DNA of 36,451 nt. Origin: Bacteroidota bacterium. GTDB lineage: Bacteria; Bacteroidota; Bacteroidia; Cytophagales; Cyclobacteriaceae. The DNA is taken from contig JAEWLI010000024.1 in assembly GCA_023393375.1 (NCBI GenBank), positions 1 through 36,451 on the forward strand, read 5' to 3'. Below are positions 6,807 through 15,902 of this stretch, in pieces. Each line of letters starts with the position of its first letter. The first letter of the stretch is position 1. A program made the position numbers and the translations under genes. The notes beneath the pieces were generated by a model. That model was not told the DNA's origin. It did not search any database and saw nothing but the letters and a program-made list of their open reading frames with translations.

Positions 6807-7815
6807 AAAAATATATCGGATCGGGAAGGCCGGATCAATCAACGACCTGACTTTACAGGAGGAGGAACTACCAGAATTAGAAGCTCATCAGGTAACTGTA
6901 GAAATAAAGGCTATCGGTTTGAATTTTGCCGATATTTTTGCGATTCAGGGATTATACAAAGCTGCACCAAAGGAACAATTTGTACCTGGTCTTGAATTTT
7001 CCGGATTGGTAATAAGAACAGGCTCAAAAGTGAATCAAATTAAAAATGGTGATCGGGTGATGGGGGTGACACGTTTTGGAGCCTACACCACACATCTGAA
7101 TATTGATCAGAAATACGTTTTCCCTCTTTCACAAGATTGGTCTTTTGAAGAAGGGGCTGGTTTTCTTGTACAGGCTCTTACTGCATATTATGGTCTTGTA
7201 TATCTTGGGGCATTGGAAAAAAATGCCACTGTGTTGATTCATAGTGCTGCAGGAGGTGTTGGTATTTGGGCAAATAGGATAGCAAAGAAATTTGGAGCTT
7301 ATACTATTGGTACTATTGGCAGCAGTAGCAAGATAGCTTACTGTAAACAGGAGGGTTATGATCAGGTGATTGTACGATCATCTGATTTCGAAACTAATCT
7401 CAAAAATGCACTGGATGGTAGGGATTTAAACTTGGTGATGGACAGCATAGGAGGGGATATATTCAAAGTCAGCTATCGCGTATTAGCATCACAGGGTAGG
7501 GTAGTAGTATATGGATCTGCACGTTATACCTCAACAAGCAGCAAACCCAATTACCTTAAATTGGCACTATTGTATTGGCGGCGACCTAAAGTGGATCCAC
7601 AAACCATGATTAACTATAATAAATCGGTAATGGGATTTAACTTGATCTACCTTTATAAAAAATCGGAATTGATGGAGAAAATCATCGGAGAGTTGAATCA
7701 GCTAAACCTTGAAAAACCAACAATTGGCCATACATATTCCTTTGAAAATCTGCATGAGGCAATCTATAAGTTTCAGTCAGGAAAGACAATTGGGAAAGTT
7801 GTGGTAAAACATTAG
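6799..7815 (+). CDS. Zinc-independent quinone oxidoreductase-like MDR protein (VAT-1-like)
   Basis: A 338-residue medium-chain dehydrogenase/reductase. The N-terminal GroES-like domain has the VPGLEFSG segment (62-69) and GDRVMG (84-89). The Rossmann domain carries SAAGGVGIWA (149-158), the NADPH-binding motif of quinone oxidoreductases. The cysteine and histidine ligands for catalytic and structural zinc in alcohol dehydrogenases are absent, which supports the quinone-reductase branch rather than zinc alcohol dehydrogenases. The region after about 250, with a YxxSVMGFNLIYLYKK segment, resembles the VAT-1 subgroup. The likely role is NADPH-dependent reduction of quinones or reactive carbonyls; the substrate is unknown. 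The gene is the last of the metallo-hydrolase operon. Confidence 0.88.
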   Translation: MVRKIYRIGKAGSINDLTLQEEELPELEAHQVTVEIKAIGLNFADIFAIQGLYKAAPKEQFVPGLEFSGLVIRTGSKVNQIKNGDRVMGVTRFGAYTTHLNIDQKYVFPLSQDWSFEEGAGFLVQALTAYYGLVYLGALEKNATVLIHSAAGGVGIWANRIAKKFGAYTIGTIGSSSKIAYCKQEGYDQVIVRSSDFETNLKNALDGRDLNLVMDSIGGDIFKVSYRVLASQGRVVVYGSARYTSTSSKPNYLKLALLYWRRPKVDPQTMINYNKSVMGFNLIYLYKKSELMEKIIGELNQLNLEKPTIGHTYSFENLHEAIYKFQSGKTIGKVVVKH

Positions 7816-7956
7816 CACCTTCGCAGTCGTGGACAAATTCCACATTTCTGATGATACCTGCGACACCAGTTTTTTTAATCGCACAGCAATTTCTACACCC
7901 TAACCTCGCACAATATTTATCAATTGATTTGGCACACTTTTTAGTTGATCATAGGC

Positions 7957-8349
7957 ATGATCAAGCAAATATTTCATATCATTTTATTTACTGTCCTTTC
8001 CATGATGTTATTATCATCAATAGCGAATGGACAAGACTTAACCTATTATAATAGTAATGAATCTACTGATGATATGAAAGCTGAAAACGAAGTGTCAGAA
8101 GAGATCTTAGAATCTATTTATAAATATGATTTACCAGCGGAAGAAACAACCATAGAAGTGGGATATGATCACTTGCCAAAAGTGATACAAAAAGATTTTT
8201 CTAAAAGTAAATACAGTTCATGGGCTATCATAAAGATTTTTGAAATAAAACAGGATCCTAAACATTCATTTATTATCACGGTAGAGAAAAAAGGATATCT
8301 GAAAACGCTGCATTATAACCATAAAGGAGATATAATAGAAAAATTTTAA
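7957..8349 (+). CDS. Secreted PepSY-like (DUF2874-type) small protein
   Basis: I choose the ATG at 7957 over a TTG at 7945 because it gives a clean start, MIKQIFHIILFTVLSMMLL. The signal peptide (about 1-25) ends at SIANGQD. The mature part has an acidic linker and then a C-terminal unit (about 75-130) with LPKVIQKDF, a central IIKIFEIKQD strand, and a final GYLKTLHYNHKGDII hairpin. This is the pattern of the PepSY-like beta-lactamase-inhibitor-like fold (DUF2874/PF11396). Such proteins are periplasmic and often lie near two-component systems. This one sits just upstream of a sigma-54 response regulator, but a strong terminator separates the two, so co-transcription is unlikely. Confidence 0.75.
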   Translation: MIKQIFHIILFTVLSMMLLSSIANGQDLTYYNSNESTDDMKAENEVSEEILESIYKYDLPAEETTIEVGYDHLPKVIQKDFSKSKYSSWAIIKIFEIKQDPKHSFIITVEKKGYLKTLHYNHKGDIIEKF

Positions 8350-8379
8350 TATAAACCGACCAGTTGTGTAATAAGTGAA

Positions 8380-8408
8380 TGCCTTACTTTTAGTAAGGCA
8401 TTTTTTTT
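8380..8408 (+). terminator. Intrinsic terminator after the PepSY-like gene
   Basis: A perfect 9-bp stem TGCCTTACT / AGTAAGGCA with a 3-base TTT loop is followed immediately by a run of eight T. It would end transcription of the gene stopping at 8349. Confidence 0.92.
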
Positions 8409-8415
8409 ATATTTG
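8408..8415 (+). promoter_or_regulatory. Candidate -7 promoter element for the sigma-54 regulator
   Basis: TATATTTG matches the TAnnTTTG consensus and abuts the terminator T-tract. It would give a leader of roughly 120 bases before the start at 8544. The -33 region is taken up by the terminator hairpin, so the assignment is tentative. Confidence 0.35.
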
Positions 8416-8543
8416 CAAATTGATATGCATGTTTACTTAGAATGGATAAAACTTTTAGAGGGCAATGCTGTTTTCTTCTTGTTTTAATTCCTTATTTATC
8501 TGAGATTTATATTTTAATTACAAATTCACTTAGATTTCTTTTA

Positions 8544-9896
8544 ATGAAGAAAGTATTAATAATAGACGATGACCCAACCTTCCTGATGATGCTTAAGAAT
8601 TTCCTTGAAAAAAAAGGATTTATAGCCAGAGGAGGGATATCGGCAAATGATGCATTGAATATTTTAAAAAAAGAACGTTTCGATATTATTTTGCTTGATT
8701 TTAAGCTACCTGATAAAAATGGCATTGATTTATTAAAAGACATTAAAGAAATCAACCTGGATGTGCCAGTCTTGTTAATGACAAGCTACGCTGATATAAA
8801 AACAGCAGTTACTGCTATAAAAATGGGGGCTTTTGACTACGTAAGCAAACCCGTAAATACCGATGAGATTTTAGCTACTATCAACAGTGCCTTAAGGAAA
8901 TATGATACATCAGGTAGCGAAAGTGAACAAAAACCTTCGGGGAGAAGAAATGATTTTGACTATATTTCAGGAGTAAGTGAACCTGCTAAAAAAATCAATG
9001 AATATATTGACATAGTAGCACCCACTAATTTTTCTGTAATAATTCAAGGAGAAAGTGGCACTGGTAAAGAGTATGTAGCCAGAATGATCCACTTAAAAAG
9101 TCAACGCAGCAACAAACCATATGTAGCTATAGATTGTGGTGCTTTATCGAAAGAATTGGCAGGGAGTGAACTGTTTGGGCATATCAAAGGCTCATTTACA
9201 GGTGCTATGAATGATAAGAAAGGTCAATTTGAAGCTGCTAATCAAGGCACCTTGTTTTTGGATGAAATTGGTAACCTTTCTTACGAAGTTCAGGTGCAAT
9301 TATTAAGAGCTATCCAGGAAAGGAAAATCAGAAAAATCGGTAGCAATTCAGATATTTCAGTAGACGTTCGAATTATTGTAGCTTCCAATGAAGATTTGGT
9401 TGAAGCTGTCAAGAAAGGCACCTTTCGGGAAGATTTATACCATCGACTCAACGAATTCACCATTTATATCCCCCCACTTCGGGAAAGAAAGGAAGATATC
9501 ATCCTGTTTGCAGAGCAATTTCTGGCTATGGCCAATAAAGAACTGCACAAAAACATTCAAATGTTTGACGATGATGTGCTACGTAAATTCAGGTTTTATG
9601 ATTGGCCCGGCAATATCAGAGAATTAAAAAATCTTATGAAAAGAGCTGTGCTGCTATCACAGGGTGCTGCAATATCCTCTGATTGTTTACCTACTGAAAT
9701 TAATTATCCAGACATAAGAAAAGATAAAAAAGGAAGTTCTACTGATCTTAAAGCCATTGCAGAACAAAATGAAAAAGAGATCATTTTAAAGACCCTTGAA
9801 CAGGTTGGTTATAATAAATCTAAAGCAGCCAGGTTAATGAACATCGATCGCAAGACATTATATAATAAACTTCGGTTGTATGGATTTGAGATCTAG
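8544..9896 (+). CDS. Sigma-54-dependent response regulator (NtrC/AtoC type)
   Basis: The frame opens earlier (8442), but the ATG at 8544 starts exactly at the receiver domain (MKKVLIIDDD), so I use it. The 450-residue protein has a receiver with phospho-acceptor D52 in LLDFKLP; a central AAA+ domain with Walker A GESGTGKE (169-176), the sigma-54 contact loop GSFTGA (216-221, a serine variant of GAFTGA), and Walker B LFLDEIG; and a C-terminal Fis-type helix-turn-helix (NKSKAARLMNIDRKTLYNKL). When phosphorylated it should oligomerise and drive sigma-54 RNA polymerase at specific promoters. The convergent hybrid kinase at 9927-12554 is the natural candidate partner. I did not find a convincing sigma-54 promoter in the window. 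Confidence 0.95.
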   Translation: MKKVLIIDDDPTFLMMLKNFLEKKGFIARGGISANDALNILKKERFDIILLDFKLPDKNGIDLLKDIKEINLDVPVLLMTSYADIKTAVTAIKMGAFDYVSKPVNTDEILATINSALRKYDTSGSESEQKPSGRRNDFDYISGVSEPAKKINEYIDIVAPTNFSVIIQGESGTGKEYVARMIHLKSQRSNKPYVAIDCGALSKELAGSELFGHIKGSFTGAMNDKKGQFEAANQGTLFLDEIGNLSYEVQVQLLRAIQERKIRKIGSNSDISVDVRIIVASNEDLVEAVKKGTFREDLYHRLNEFTIYIPPLRERKEDIILFAEQFLAMANKELHKNIQMFDDDVLRKFRFYDWPGNIRELKNLMKRAVLLSQGAAISSDCLPTEINYPDIRKDKKGSSTDLKAIAEQNEKEIILKTLEQVGYNKSKAARLMNIDRKTLYNKLRLYGFEI

Positions 9897-9926
9897 ATTA
9901 TAATTCCAGAAGGGTATAATTTTTTC

Positions 9927-12554
9927 TTATACCCCTTTCACTTCCTCTTCCTTATTCTCTTTGTTTGTATAATAGAGAATACGCTCTTCCAGGGCAGCGA
10001 ATATATCTTTTGATACAGTTTTGATATGTTCTAATAAGGGTGTAATCTGATTATAACCTTTCTTTCTGTTTATTATATCTTCAATTTTTCTCAATGCCGA
10101 CACCACACTAAACGCTTTAAGGTGATTGTAAGAAGGCAACATCTTATGAGCTACTTTCCCTAATTCCACCCATTTTTTTCCTGCTGCAAACTCATGCATT
10201 TGAAAAATATTCATACGATTATTGTCAATCAATCCCCTCAAAATAGCCATCATTGCTTTAGGATCACCCTCTGCAAATCGTTCAATATCAAACAAGCTGA
10301 AAGTTGCTTTTTCCTTATTTTCTAAAGGTGAGTCATTCTCTTGTTCTTCCTGGTCTTCCTTATCCTCCACACTCAATTTGATCTTCCATGCATGGCTGAT
10401 CTTTTGGAAAAGCTCCTTTTCCTTAAATGGCTTAAGTACAAAATCATCGAATCCAGCTTTTAAATACGAATCAATGTCTTGTTTCATTACATTTGCTGTT
10501 ATTGCCAGGATGGGTGTGTTTTTATTGAGCGTATCTTTCCGGGTTTCATCCACCAGTTCCATTCCGGATTTTTCAGGCATATGAATATCAGATAAAATAA
10601 GATCATATTCCTTTAGTTTGATTAAGTCCATCCCTTCCTTGCCGTTTGAAGCCATATCGGTTTTCATTCCCCATTTTTTAAGGATTGTATGAAAAAGCAA
10701 CAAGTTGTATTCATCATCATCCACCACAAGTACTTTTTTGTTATCAAACCTTGCCGTGACCACCTGCTGTTGCGATGTATCGATTAGAGAGGCCTCTTCT
10801 CCAAGTGTATATTTTATTTCAATGGTGAAAACAGATCCTTTTCCTGGTTCACTATCTACATAAATTTTACCATTATGTAGCAGAATCAGTTTTTTTGTAA
10901 TTGCCAAACCTAGTCCTGTACCACCATATTTTCTTGTAATAGTAGTGTCTGCTTGACTAAAATCCCTGAAAATACTTTTGATTTTGTCTTTTGAAATTCC
11001 AATACCGGAATCTTCAACAGCTAATTTTACCCATATGTTTTTGGTGTCCTTTATGATTTTAGTGCCCACAATCCTGACATAGCCTTCTTCGGTAAATTTG
11101 ATCGCATTACCTACCAGGTTGATAAGTATTTGCTTCAGCCTAAAAGCATCTCCCAACACCACATAATTTAAGTCCTCATCCACTACATAACTAAGATCAA
11201 TATTTTTTTCAGATGCTTTCAAATTCAAGGTTTCGCATACTTCTCTTATTTCATCTGTAATCCTGAAGGGAACTTCTTCCAGTGTAAATTGTCCGGCTTC
11301 TATTTTTGAATAATCAAGTATGTCATTAACTGTTGATAAAAGATGATCAGATGAGTTTTTTACTGCCTGTAAGTAAAATCTGTGTTTTTCCTGCAAGTCC
11401 GAACCCAAAAGCTGCTCGGTGAAACCAAGAATAGCGCTTAACGGTGTCCGGATTTCATGGCTCATATTGGCCAAAAATTCTTCTTTAGCTTTAGCAAGTT
11501 TTTCAGCTCGTTTTTTAGAAGCCTCCAGCCTGCTTTTATAATAGTTTGATCTAGTTATATCATTTAAAATCAAAGAAATAAATACGATGCTTACAAATAA
11601 CCCTCCTAAGCCAATGATCAATATGGTAAGAATAGACCGTTGTGCCATCATTTTCGATTCCAACGAGTTTTGATGTGCGCGAGCAATTTCTACGGTCTGA
11701 AGATTTTTGATCATGCTCCGGATCTTATCCATAATCTCTGCTTCTTTTTGAAGCAACTGGAATTCTGCCTTACTTTGATTGATTTGGAGTAAATTTTCTT
11801 TTTTTCTGTATTCATCCAATACACTCATCACTGCGTCCCAAATCTGTTGGGCATCAGCCTCTGTAATGACAGTATCATAGGTAACATGTGTCTCGGTAAA
11901 GGTATTTAAACTATCACTATTTTGCTGTTCTTCTTGTGAAGGAGTAGGTGTTTGTTTTTTAAAAAAAGCTTGCCAAATACCTCTGATCAGTCCCTTTTTA
12001 TCAGTCTCTTTGGTTATTTGATCTTGTTCAGATTGGGGGACCGATTTTTTGTTGGAAACTTCAACTTTTTTAGTGGTGGTAGTGGTTTTTACTTTTGCCG
12101 TATCCAAAGCTTCATTGGAAATCCTATTCATCGCTTCTGATGCCAGACTTATCCCTTGTTGTTTATCTTTAAGAGCAATAAACTCATCAAATAATACGGT
12201 TCTGGATTGCCACAGATTTTCGATAGAGTCAATCAAGGGATATTGTGCTGTTTTTGGATTGGTTTTAATTTTTAAAGTATCTAATTCTGACTGGATATTT
12301 TCCGTGTATTTTGAAAGCTCCTCAAGAAAATGCTCATCATCCGTTAAGGTATACAATCTTACGATTCTTTCTGTTTCCTGAATATCATCCATCATTTTAG
12401 CCAATCTTTGCACTTTTCTGTCAGGCATGGTCAATTCTTCTATAGAATCTTTTAACCTGTAGAAATTAGTAATAGTAACATACAATGCAGCAAAAAGAGC
12501 CAAACTGGCGATGGTAAATCCAAAAATGACTTTAAATTTAAGATTGTCTTTCAT
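9927..12554 (-). CDS. Hybrid sensor histidine kinase with REC and Hpt modules
   Basis: I start at the ATG ending at 12554 (MKDNLKFKV); an in-frame ATG 11 codons upstream is possible. In the 875-residue product, TM1 (about 8-28) and TM2 (about 307-332) enclose a roughly 275-residue periplasmic sensor region rich in predicted coiled coil, with a low-complexity Thr/Lys/Gln-rich middle. Then come HisKA with phospho-acceptor H366 (NMSHEIRTP), HATPase_c with the N box at N483 (INLVGNAIKF) and glycine boxes DSGIGIS and GGTGLGLAI, a receiver with D656 (LSDIHMP), and an Hpt-like domain with H803 (VAHKMLPS). All catalytic residues for a His-Asp-His relay are present. The next phosphate acceptor is plausibly the convergent sigma-54 regulator. 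The sensed signal is unknown. Confidence 0.94.
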   Translation of the reverse strand: MKDNLKFKVIFGFTIASLALFAALYVTITNFYRLKDSIEELTMPDRKVQRLAKMMDDIQETERIVRLYTLTDDEHFLEELSKYTENIQSELDTLKIKTNPKTAQYPLIDSIENLWQSRTVLFDEFIALKDKQQGISLASEAMNRISNEALDTAKVKTTTTTKKVEVSNKKSVPQSEQDQITKETDKKGLIRGIWQAFFKKQTPTPSQEEQQNSDSLNTFTETHVTYDTVITEADAQQIWDAVMSVLDEYRKKENLLQINQSKAEFQLLQKEAEIMDKIRSMIKNLQTVEIARAHQNSLESKMMAQRSILTILIIGLGGLFVSIVFISLILNDITRSNYYKSRLEASKKRAEKLAKAKEEFLANMSHEIRTPLSAILGFTEQLLGSDLQEKHRFYLQAVKNSSDHLLSTVNDILDYSKIEAGQFTLEEVPFRITDEIREVCETLNLKASEKNIDLSYVVDEDLNYVVLGDAFRLKQILINLVGNAIKFTEEGYVRIVGTKIIKDTKNIWVKLAVEDSGIGISKDKIKSIFRDFSQADTTITRKYGGTGLGLAITKKLILLHNGKIYVDSEPGKGSVFTIEIKYTLGEEASLIDTSQQQVVTARFDNKKVLVVDDDEYNLLLFHTILKKWGMKTDMASNGKEGMDLIKLKEYDLILSDIHMPEKSGMELVDETRKDTLNKNTPILAITANVMKQDIDSYLKAGFDDFVLKPFKEKELFQKISHAWKIKLSVEDKEDQEEQENDSPLENKEKATFSLFDIERFAEGDPKAMMAILRGLIDNNRMNIFQMHEFAAGKKWVELGKVAHKMLPSYNHLKAFSVVSALRKIEDIINRKKGYNQITPLLEHIKTVSKDIFAALEERILYYTNKENKEEEVKGV

Positions 12555-12676
12555 CAGTATAAAAAAAGTTACTAAACTATATAACAAATAAAATGCGAAA
12601 GGATTTTCTGTTTACATGTAAATTTGACTGCGATCATTCGGTTTTTCTTACATGACGGTTATAATACACTCTAAAA

Positions 12677-13978
12677 TTATAAGCTACGTTCATCCATAAT
12701 TGCCGAAGTAAACAAAAGCAATAGTTTAAAAGTGCCTTCAAAACCAGTTAATGTAAGAGTTTCAGCTCTGTCATTTAAGTCATGATAAGCTTTATGGCCT
12801 CCCATGGCATAAATAAAAAATGTTGGTACACCTTTTCTGTAAAACGGACAATGATCACTATTACAGCTTTCTCCTCTGGCATAGATGGTTGGCAACAATT
12901 TATGTTCATTATTAATTGACACCAACGTATGAAACTGTGCTTCAAAAATGCTGCCATTTACTACAGTTATTCCCTCATCTCCAGTTCCAACCATGTCCAG
13001 GTTAATAAGGAATTTGATTTTTTGTAAAGAGAAATAGGGATGTTCGACAAAATGCCTCGACCCAAACAAGCCTGACTCCTCAGCTCCGAATGCTATAAAT
13101 ACGACAGTGAAATCCGGTGGGTTTTGCGAATAGTGTTTCACCAAACTTAAAAGCATGGCTATCCCACTTGCGTTGTCATTTGCCCCAGGATAATAAGTGT
13201 CTTTACCCATTTTGCCCAAATGATCATAGTGCGCTGTAAAAACCAATAAAGAATCAGAATATTTCTGTCCCGGAATGTAGCCAATCACATTCTGTGTACG
13301 ATATTTATTTTTAAATATTGATTCTATGTTAACTGATATTTGATTTGCAGATTTTATCCTGGATTTTTTTACAATTATCCCAGGAATAGGACAAACAAAT
13401 TGAGATGCAGACCATATTAACGGCCGGTCAGTAAGCGTTAAAATACCTGAAATTTCTAATGTACTGTGCTTTAATTGATCATATACCTTTCTAACATCAT
13501 TAGGAGGCAGTTTTAAAATTGTCTCATCAAGTAATAATACATTTTTTTTATTTTTTTCGATCGCTTTTTCAAAAGCCTTATCATTTGAGAGCCATGATTT
13601 TTTATATTTAAAAGTTTTATAATTACCTTCCAGGGGAGGGCTACATGGATCTATTTGATAATCTACCCCCGGCATCATTTTTTTTCCATCAATTAACAGT
13701 GAAATATTCTCCGGAAATGTATTGATAGAAAGGCTGAAATTTTGCAAGAAACTGTTTTGGAATCCGGTAACTCCGTGAATTTTAAATTCTTCAGCAATAT
13801 ATGAAGCTGCTTTTAGATCCCCATCCTCTACATATCCTCTCCCAGCCATTTCTGGAGAAGTCAAAGTATCTATTACTGATCTTGCATAAGAGATATCCTG
13901 AGCTGTAAGAGCCGAGGAAAACCAAATACAGAATAAAATTAAATTAAAGATTTTATTATAGCTGGATTTATAACGCAT
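12677..13978 (-). CDS. Secreted M28-family zinc aminopeptidase
   Basis: The start at 13978 (MRYKSSYNK) gives a clean signal peptide ending near ALTAQD; the longer frame would run into the upstream gene. The 433-residue protein has the two-zinc M28 peptidase set: H250 (AHYDHLG), D268 (GANDNASG), the E300-E301 pair (GAEESG), D328 (NLDMVG) and H399 (AYHDLND). An inserted region before the catalytic domain (about 100-230) occupies the place of the PA-like domain found in many secreted M28 enzymes. It probably trims N-terminal residues from peptides outside the cytoplasm. Its start codon lies 2 bases after the stop of the dehydrogenase gene, so the two are co-transcribed, although no pathway link is obvious. 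Confidence 0.9.
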   Translation of the reverse strand: MRYKSSYNKIFNLILFCIWFSSALTAQDISYARSVIDTLTSPEMAGRGYVEDGDLKAASYIAEEFKIHGVTGFQNSFLQNFSLSINTFPENISLLIDGKKMMPGVDYQIDPCSPPLEGNYKTFKYKKSWLSNDKAFEKAIEKNKKNVLLLDETILKLPPNDVRKVYDQLKHSTLEISGILTLTDRPLIWSASQFVCPIPGIIVKKSRIKSANQISVNIESIFKNKYRTQNVIGYIPGQKYSDSLLVFTAHYDHLGKMGKDTYYPGANDNASGIAMLLSLVKHYSQNPPDFTVVFIAFGAEESGLFGSRHFVEHPYFSLQKIKFLINLDMVGTGDEGITVVNGSIFEAQFHTLVSINNEHKLLPTIYARGESCNSDHCPFYRKGVPTFFIYAMGGHKAYHDLNDRAETLTLTGFEGTFKLLLLFTSAIMDERSL

Positions 13979-13980
13979 AA

Positions 13981-14922
13981 TTATTTTTCCGAATTTATGA
14001 ATTCCTGAATGTTTAAACAAACTTTTTCCATTAATGCAGACCTTGCTTCAATGCTAGCCCAAGCAAGGTGAGGGGTTATCAAGATCTTGTCTTTATTCTT
14101 AATCTGTAATAACGGATGATCAGGTTGAATGGGTTCATTTTCCAGTACATCTATTGCCGCGCCTGCAATCCAATCATTATCAAGGGCGTAAGCCAAATCA
14201 TTTTCATTAACAATTCCTCCTCTGCCCATATTTATTAAAATAGAGGTAGGCTTCATCATTTTCAATTGCTTGGATGATATTAATCCTCTGGTATTTTCAT
14301 TTAGAGGGGCATGGATCGACAAAACATCAACAATTGGTAATAAATCTTCAATTTGATGGCACCTGGTATACCTTTCATCATTATTTTTTCCTGAAGTGGA
14401 GAAATAAAAAATCCTACACCCAAACGCTGTGGCAATATCGCCAACCCTCTTTCCTATATTACCTAAGCCAATAATACCAAAATTTTTGTTTTTTAATTGC
14501 CAGAATGGTTGATCATGATGGGTAAAAGACATACTTTTTTCATAATGATTATCTTTAACATATCGGTCATAATAATTTATTTTTTGAACCACATATAATA
14601 ATGATGCAAAAGTGGTCTGCGCTACACTTTCTGTTGAATAATCAACCACATTTTTTACAGCAATCCCTTTTGATCTTGCATATTCTACATCTACATTATT
14701 AATCCCTGTCGCTGTTACACAGATCAGTTTTAAATGAGTGGCATGATTAATTGCTTCACGATCAATTAAAACTTTGTTGGTTACAATGACATCACAATCT
14801 GATATTCTTGAGTGAAGATTTTGTGGGTGGGTAAACTCGTGTACTATCAATTCTCCGAATTTTTTAAGTACATCCAGAGAAGTTTTCCCCATCGTAATAC
14901 TATCTAAAAAAACTATTTTCAT
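13981..14922 (-). CDS. D-2-hydroxyacid dehydrogenase (glycerate / hydroxypyruvate reductase-like)
   Basis: I choose the ATG ending at 14922 (MKIVFLD), seven codons inside the longest frame. The 313-residue protein has the family layout: a split substrate domain and a central NAD domain with GLGNIG (152-157). The catalytic triad is R234 (MGRGG), E263 (ENEP) and H285 (TPHLAWAS). The SVAQTTFASLL helix preceding the NAD domain and overall similarity favour glycerate/hydroxypyruvate or 2-ketoacid reductases over PGDH: length is about 310 and there is no ACT domain. It would interconvert a 2-ketoacid and its D-2-hydroxyacid with NAD(P)H. The secreted M28 peptidase gene follows directly in the same transcript. 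Confidence 0.92.
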   Translation of the reverse strand: MKIVFLDSITMGKTSLDVLKKFGELIVHEFTHPQNLHSRISDCDVIVTNKVLIDREAINHATHLKLICVTATGINNVDVEYARSKGIAVKNVVDYSTESVAQTTFASLLYVVQKINYYDRYVKDNHYEKSMSFTHHDQPFWQLKNKNFGIIGLGNIGKRVGDIATAFGCRIFYFSTSGKNNDERYTRCHQIEDLLPIVDVLSIHAPLNENTRGLISSKQLKMMKPTSILINMGRGGIVNENDLAYALDNDWIAGAAIDVLENEPIQPDHPLLQIKNKDKILITPHLAWASIEARSALMEKVCLNIQEFINSEK

Positions 14923-14973
14923 ATCTAAACCATTTATAATCAATCAATTAATTACGCTATGATAAAAAAAATC

Positions 14974-14990
14974 ATTGTTTATTGAACAAT
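14974..14990. repeat. Short perfect dyad in the divergent intergenic region
   Basis: ATTGTT, a 5-base spacer and AACAAT form an exact 6-bp inverted repeat between the divergent starts at 14922 and 15140. It could be an operator half-site pair, but in such A/T-rich DNA it may be chance. Confidence 0.3.
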
Positions 14991-15090
14991 TTTATGGTTT
15001 TTTTTATTTATTACATGTGTATAGTATCCGAGATTTTTCAACACTTTACATAAAAACCAAAAAAAATGCTATATTTAATAAAAAAATGCA

Positions 15091-15098
15091 TAAATTTG
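15091..15098 (+). promoter_or_regulatory. Candidate -7 promoter element
   Basis: TAAATTTG fits TAnnTTTG and lies 42 bases before the start at 15140. No -33 TTG is evident at the usual spacing. Confidence 0.35.
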
Positions 15099-15139
15099 AA
15101 GCTTAAATTAAACCTACTTACTATCTATTGCCAGTTGGT

Positions 15140-15643
15140 ATGAAAAAACTATTACTTTTTATAATATTTCTTACATCATTTTTTTTGGCTAAAGGTCAAA
15201 CGAAACTTTACGGCCAGTATGTTGCTGGAGATACCAAAGAGGTTGTAGCTAAATATGACCGTTCAATGCGACTAAATGGTATGTTTTATTATATTGAACC
15301 TCATTTTAATAAATCCAGTCAATTATATAAAGTCAGGTTAATTAATCACGACTACGTCACTGAGACGGATTATCCGGTTGTTCTCAAACACGCACAACGT
15401 CTGGTTGAATTGATGGAATATAAGTATGGTAATCCCAATACCCACACAAATTCTGAAAAATCAATATCATGCTCTATTGATACCCCATTTACGGTTGCTT
15501 TTTGGAGACAAGAGAATAAAGAAGTGCAGATTGATATTGATTGTAAGGATGGAAATTATTTACACATAACACTAACTATCACTGCCAAAAATCTGGCTTC
15601 TGATCATTATCCTCATGTACTTTACGAATTAGCTGAGAAATAA
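15140..15643 (+). CDS. Small secreted protein of unknown function
   Basis: Using the ATG at 15140 rather than the TTG at 15128, the 167-residue product has a textbook signal peptide (MKKLLLFIIFLTSFFL, cleavage near AKGQ). The mature domain has alternating beta strands and a central helix (VVLKHAQRLVELMEYKYG). It resembles a small periplasmic alpha/beta fold, but I recognise no family. There are two cysteines (C113 and C138), which could form a disulphide after export. It is monocistronic as far as I can see, with a candidate promoter upstream and a 259-base gap after it. Confidence 0.75.
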   Translation: MKKLLLFIIFLTSFFLAKGQTKLYGQYVAGDTKEVVAKYDRSMRLNGMFYYIEPHFNKSSQLYKVRLINHDYVTETDYPVVLKHAQRLVELMEYKYGNPNTHTNSEKSISCSIDTPFTVAFWRQENKEVQIDIDCKDGNYLHITLTITAKNLASDHYPHVLYELAEK

Positions 15644-15902
15644 CGTACAATTCTTTACCCTATTTAATTAATACGAATTTATTTTAAAAATCCCCTGGGA
15701 ATAGGATTAATTATATAGTAATCTTTATTTTATTAATCTAACGGTGGTTTATTTTATATATTTTCCATATTTTTTCGGCAAAAAATTGCGTATTTAAAAA
15801 AAATCAATAATATTTATGGTAGTAAATGGAAGTTAAGTAAATATCATTGATAACCAGGTATTTCATTAAATAGCATTTTTTTACAAAATTCTTTAGAAAA
15901 AG

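Noticed and set aside
7829..7843. Short hairpin GTGGA / TCCAC after the oxidoreductase gene
   Set aside because: A 5-bp stem with no T-tract is expected by chance.
7930..7944. Possible sigma-54 promoter (TGGCAC with AG where the -12 GC should be) before the PepSY-like gene
   Set aside because: The -12 half lacks the required GC, and the implied transcript start falls almost on the start codon.
8442..8543. N-terminal extension of the sigma-54 regulator (34 codons)
   Set aside because: The extension is hydrophobic and unlike a receiver start; the ATG at 8544 begins precisely at the receiver domain.
9912..9934. Hairpin GGGTATA / TATACCC between the convergent regulator and kinase genes
   Set aside because: It overlaps the kinase stop codon and is not followed by a T-tract in either direction, so I do not call it a terminator.
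12049..12381. A plus-strand open frame of 110 codons inside the kinase gene
   Set aside because: It is antisense to a well-supported histidine kinase, lacks a ribosome site, and has a composition typical of a shadow frame.
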